Source: Panax quinquefolius (taxonomy: Eukaryota > Streptophyta > Magnoliopsida > Apiales > Araliaceae). From it: a stretch of 64,000 nt of DNA. The DNA lies in the NCBI GenBank assembly GCA_020205615.1, contig CM035168.1:8374237-8438236 (forward strand), given 5' to 3'. This document shows positions 59,241 through 64,000 of the stretch, one piece after another (positions within the stretch are counted from its first letter, which is position 1; each line of letters begins with the position of its first letter). The notes under the pieces were generated by a model. That model saw only the letters and a program-made list of their open reading frames with translations. It ran no database searches and was not told the DNA's origin. The position numbers and the translations under genes are program-made.

Positions 59241-61714
59241 TGTAAGACCCCATCTTATTGTGAATAAAAATTAAATTTTCTCTATTTATTATCTTGAAAT
59301 AATAAGGAGTTAATTTGATATAATACTTTGGTTATGGGTGAAATGTGCAAATTTTATAAAATAAGCAAGTGGTTATAAAATATTCATTTTTGTCGGGAAT
59401 ATTAGTTTGGTCGTGGAATATTCTTGTGGTTCGAGAATATTAAATGCGACGGGTAGTGACCGTTCGTGGGCCTCATATGAGAATAAGCGCTTCGGATGAA
59501 GAAAACGCGACAAGTTTGAGTTTTTATAAATAACGGCATAGTTATTCTGAGTTAACATTGTTGTAATACCGTTGGTTAAAATACAAATGTCTACGCGTGT
59601 CATGTTAAAAATACCATGGTATTACATGATATTTTGAATTATTGATTCTTACGTGAAGGCATACTCAATAATTGTTACGATAATTACTTTTCAATATTTT
59701 ATTTTATTGATTCAATAATTGATGCATTGATATTTTATATTATTGTTGTTTCAATAATTGTCAACGCACGATATTTCCCATTATCAGATCCATAATTCAT
59801 ATTATTTGAATAATATTATTAGATAGCATTATTAGCAATGTCTAGAAAGTTTTGTTTAAGGAGAGGTTTGGTCACCTAATTGCGCGCCAGGAGAAATCCT
59901 TATTGGAAAGCCCCCTCTTTCTTGGGAACGGTCTGGTTGTCATAATTGTGATTCTGTAATATTATTTGTGAATAATTAATTATTGATTATATGATAAGAA
60001 AATATTTATTTGATGTGGATATAAATGATGGATTTATTTATTTTATGTGGTTATAATTGAAGGATTTAATGTTGAGGTGTTTTATCGGATATTTTTAGCC
60101 GGAATGGAGGTATTAAAAATCAAATCAATATTTTTACAATATATTAAGTGAGTTATAATTTTAATCAAATAGTTTGGATCGTTGTGATTTTTGGATATGT
60201 TATACATATATAAGTTGAGTATATGTCCATAAATTTTGTACCGTTAAAAATGAACGAATAATTTGTTATAAATTTTAAGAGGTGTCTGATTCAGAAATTA
60301 GGGTTATAATTGATTTTGGTAGAAAATTCTAGAATTGAGTGGGCCCCACTTGTGGTTGGTGAAAAAATGTGCTGAATTTTATTTCAAATGTGGTGGGTGG
60401 CAATAGTAGCAGGTAAAGCTATCAGGTAGCAGGTCAAGTCTGCTTCGACGGGCTAACATTTTCCTATAAATAGAGGGCTAAGTTAGAATTAAAAATCACA
60501 CCAGAAACATAAGATTTCTCTCTTTCTCTCTCTATATTATCGAGCGTATTTTGTGAGTATTTAGATACTTTGAGAGTTACTATTCAGTACAAGTTTCATT
60601 CAACATCATATCCGACGTTTCATTCAGAAGTACTATTTCTTTGAGGTAAGGGATGTTATTTTCTTCTTAAATGATATTATTTTCTTCAATATCATTATGC
60701 CGAAATATTGGTTTGAATTTTTTAATCAAATTTGGAACTTTTGTGTCGGGGTTACTATTCACGTATACGACACTATTCATCGAAAAATGAAATTTTCTAT
60801 TTTTCGTCCCAGATATTTTTTATGGTTACTATCCTTGATTGTATCCATGTTTTGATCTTTATTCTACTTCACACTTGGTTATTATGGAGTATTATTGAAT
60901 TTGGATAAACCGAAATACGAATCTTTGTCCTTCTGTCTTACTGGATTCGTTCTCTAAAATGTTTTTCATCATCCTCAGTCCTTAATGGTGATACTTGATG
61001 AATATCTTTGGCCTGTAGTAGCAAAGATGAATGATTACTGATGAATATTTTTGGCACGTAGTAGTGCGAAGATGAGCAGTGTTGAGATGAACATGACCAA
61101 CCGGTGGTGATACAAATGAATATCTTTGGCCCGTAGTGCAAAGATGAATATTTGATGCAAGATGTATATTAATTGATGTTACTGAGGATAAAATATTAAT
61201 GATGGACTTTTAAATTCATAGATGATAGTAGATTTTATTCTCTACTTAACTCTTCTAATGAATTGTAGTTTTCGTTGCAGTTGTTGATCTAAAACTTGTT
61301 GTCTATTGTATTCTATCAGATTTTTCCCCATTGAAGACTAAGGATAATTTGTTGTATATTATCTTAGTCATAATATTCTTTACTTGGCTAGTTGAGCTTA
61401 CCCTTTTCCTTTTTGTTCCATTTTTCTTCTCGGGAGGTGAGAATTTAGCGAGGACTAATAGGGGTATGGGTGATGATTCAAGATAGCTTTTTAGTAGTCC
61501 TCACTATTTTGTAGAATAGTGCATCAATAATTAATGAGGAGACTTTATTTGAGTATGGATATTGTCTGAAAGACAATATTGTATTTAAACTCACGGTATG
61601 TGTTATGTGTATTTTTGTCTTTACAATTGTAATAATAAAGTTGTAATTTTCTTTCTGTACCATGTATTTGACGACTCAAAATGGGTGTTGTATACCTTAT
61701 TTGGAGGCGTCACA
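59241..61714 (+). mobile_element. Gypsy element E, 3' LTR
   Basis: 2.47 kb, TGTAAGACCCC to GGAGGCGTCACA. TATA box at 60464-60473. Contains two or three decayed 'aatatctttggc' units (60995-61150). Followed by ATTAT (61715-61719), an exact match to the bases before 58119. Confidence 0.92.
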
Positions 61715-61719
61715 ATTAT

Positions 61720-62279
61720 TAAAAAAAATTTAGATACATTCCGGTCGCCCTATACTTTTTGTTATAATAGATGCATAAAGATTAATTATTGTCCTATCAA
61801 ATATCAATATAGTACTACTACTTATTATGTTTTTAATGAGTAATTAATGTTTTGACTCAAAAAAATGCATGAGTTATCTGTTAATGGAATCCACCACGAA
61901 CCCAACTTTTCTACTTAAGTAACCAATTTAATCTTATATCCAATCTTTATCATTTTAATTTTTAGTTTCAGTGTTAAATCAATAATTGTTGCGGTAGCAA
62001 AAGTAATAATAAAAAATTATATAATTAAAAGTCACGGATATTAAATAATTAAGCAAACTCATATTTCAGTAGCACCATATACTTAAATATCTATGATATT
62101 AATACATTAAGTTAATAATACAAAAAATTGATAATATACTAATAATTATGATTAGTAAAAAAATATTAAAATGTGAAAATATAGATAATTAATATGTGGT
62201 ACATAACACACTAACATTCATAATATTGCACGGGGTGCAATCGTAACTTTATGCTAACTAGTTCCATTTGCTCAGATTC
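61720..62279. other. AT-rich intergenic region
   Basis: No gene signal. 62245-62279 ('tatgctaacta..catttgctcagattcg') is the tail of a further decayed hairpin unit plus spacer, so the array to the right once had at least one more copy. Confidence 0.6.
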
Positions 62280-63041
62280 GGTTAGCATGAAGTTTATTTT
62301 CTGGTAAGTTTGTCAGTTGGTCAATAGAATACTGACACACATAGAGTCTCGACTGCGCGTCAGCATTTTATTGGTTAATTGACCAACTTACCCAAAAATA
62401 AACTCCATGTTAACCACTTTCATTTGCTCGGATTCTGTTAGCATGAAGTTTATTTTTGGTAAGTTAGTCAATTGGCCAAAAGAATACTGATACGCATAGA
62501 GCCTCGCTTGCGTGTCAGCATTTTATTGGTCAATTGACCAACTTACCCAAAAATAAACTTCATGCTAACCATTTTCATTTGCTCGGATCTGGTTAGCATG
62601 AAGTTTATTTTCTGGTAAGTTGGTCAATTGGCCAATAGAATACTGACACACATAGAGCCTCGCCTGCGTGTCAGCACTTTATTGGCCAATTGACCAACTT
62701 ACCCAAAAATAAACTTCATGCTAACCACTTCTATTTACTCGGATCCGGTTAGCATGAAGTTTATTTTCTTGTAAGTTGGTCAATTGGCCAATAGAATACT
62801 GACACACATAGAGCCTCGCCTGCGTATCAGCACTTTATTGGCCAATTAACCAACTTACCCAAAAATAAACTTCATGCTAACCACTTCTATTTACTCGGAT
62901 CCGGCTAGCATGAAGTTTATTTTTTGGTAAGTTGGTCAATTGGCCAATAGAATACTGACACACATAGAGCCTCACCTGCGTATCAGCAGTACTTTATTGG
63001 TCAATTGACCAACTTACCCAAAAATAAATTTCATGCTAACC
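62280..63041. repeat. Five tandem copies of a palindromic MITE-like hairpin
   Basis: Units 62280-62415, 62436-62570, 62591-62726, 62747-62882 and 62903-63041, period about 156 bp, with a 20-bp spacer of 'acttctatttactcggatc' type. Each starts GGTTAGCATGAAGTTTATTT and ends with its inverse complement. An inner pair (AAGTTGGTCAATTGGCCAATA and its inverse) and a second inner pair in the loop (CTGACACACA..TGCGTGTCAG) make almost the whole unit self-complementary. No coding capacity. Confidence 0.95.
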
Positions 63042-63315
63042 ACTTCCTATTTGCTCACATATACACATCAATCACAGGGATTATTCTTGCACAAAGTGCA
63101 AGATAATATAAATTCATGCTCAAATTATTTGATTTGACATTATAAACTGATCACAATTCAAAAATTATTACAATTCATATCTCAATAATAGATATTTTGA
63201 CCGGAATAACTAAAAAAATTGAGTTAGTCCAAATCGAATGACAATAACTCATTTTCATAGTTTATACAATGAATTTCATATAGCAAATGAAATTTATGTT
63301 AGAAAATAGACTGGA

Positions 63316-63318
<3 letters not shown>
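63042..63318. other. Intergenic DNA right of the hairpin array
   Basis: AT-rich, nothing recognised. A short CTTGCACAAAGTGCAAG palindrome lies at 63088-63104. Confidence 0.6.

Positions 63319-63346
<28 letters not shown>
63319..63346. repeat. (TA)n microsatellite
   Basis: About 14 TA units. Confidence 0.95.
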
Positions 63347-63350
<4 letters not shown>

Positions 63351-64000
63351 TACCTCAAAATACAGAAATTAATTTGTCAATGCTAGTACTTGGTACTATG
63401 TCCATAAGACAATTATGCCCTCCGTACGATGCTCAGAGTTGATAGCACTTGTCTCCTAGGATACTGACAATGTATACTATAGTAGCACTCCAAATAGTTT
63501 ACTCCACGAACCAAAATTATAATGCTGAGAACTCTCTCTAAATGAACTATAAACTGCTAATGAAATGAAGAAGAAGTAGACTTAGAATGCTTAATGCTTC
63601 TGAATTTGAATGAATGAAAAGGTTGCCCCCTCCTATTTATTTGTAGGAGGGTTAGTGACATATCAGAAGGGACACAACCCACTGAAAAGGCATATTTAAG
63701 CCAAAAACGACGTAGTTTTTGGCTTTAACAGAAAGGGCGCATCCGTTCGTACCAAAAACCACTTAGTTTTAGGGTTAGCAAAACTAAAACGACACAGTTT
63801 AAGCTTAGCAAAAAAGGGCGCGTTCATTCAGCCAAAAAACGACGTAGTTTTTGGACGTCCGTTCAGATAGATAACACTTCCCAAAACGACGCAGTATTCC
63901 GTTTGACAGATAAACTTTCCAAAATGACACAGTATTGATAATAAATAACATTTATCAAAACTACACAGTTTTGATAATAGAATTACATAAATTAAAATTT
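63347..64000 (-). repeat. Probable promoter/LTR-like region with AAAACGACGTAGT repeats
   Basis: Seven imperfect copies of AAAACGACGTAGTTTT at 63703-63722, 63754-63773, 63786-63802, 63834-63854, 63883-63900, 63921-63939 and 63957-63974, plus two copies of 'aaagggcgc..ccgttc' (63733, 63811). Motifs of this kind are common in the U3 of plant LTR retrotransposons. A minus-strand TATA-like AAATAAATAGG lies near 63632-63645. The right side is off the window, so the element cannot be classified. Confidence 0.45.

Overview
This is nuclear DNA from a flowering plant, most likely a eudicot. It is AT-rich and made mostly of nested LTR retrotransposons with one intact-looking intron-containing gene. No bacterial, organellar or CRISPR signature is visible. 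The species cannot be fixed from the sequence.

Layout. 1-20397 is a nest read on the minus strand: a Ty1/copia relic (18611-20397, with its 289-bp 5' LTR) holds Ty3/gypsy element B, which holds both the shorter gypsy element A (in B's 3' LTR) and a CACTA-like DNA transposon fragment (10531-13497) carrying exons of the chaperonin gene CCT8. 20398-26640 is the gene island: one five-exon gene on the minus strand (21693-24359) for a cellulose synthase-like C (CSLC) glucan synthase. 26885-28885 is a GGTTAC-rich tandem repeat region. 28889-55478 is gypsy element C (plus strand, AATTC target duplication), whose 3' LTR is split by a tandem array of element D in the order LTR-internal-LTR-internal-LTR (37062-54918). 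55480-57260 is a GTAACC-rich region with unidentified exon-like pieces. 58119-61714 is gypsy element E, with a perfect ATTAT target duplication and most of its interior deleted. 62280-63041 is a five-copy tandem array of a palindromic MITE-like hairpin. The window ends in a promoter-like stretch with seven AAAACGACGTAGT-type repeats.

The gypsy elements are relatives: long LTRs (2.5-3.3 kb) starting TGTAAGACCCC or TGTGAGACCCC and ending GGCGTCAC(A), an initiator-methionine tRNA primer site, CCHC gag, and protease-RT-RNase H-integrase order with a chromodomain-like tail. This fits Tekay/Del-type chromoviruses. All are broken by stops, frameshifts or deletions.

Points of most interest: the CSLC gene lacks the residues of its DAD metal/UDP-sugar motif and has a second Asp-to-Asn change; the tandem D array shares LTRs; young repeat copies differ mainly by short indels while old copies differ by substitutions, which suggests long-read consensus error; CCT8 has been captured with its introns; and two sequence blocks are conserved across all the diverged gypsy LTRs.
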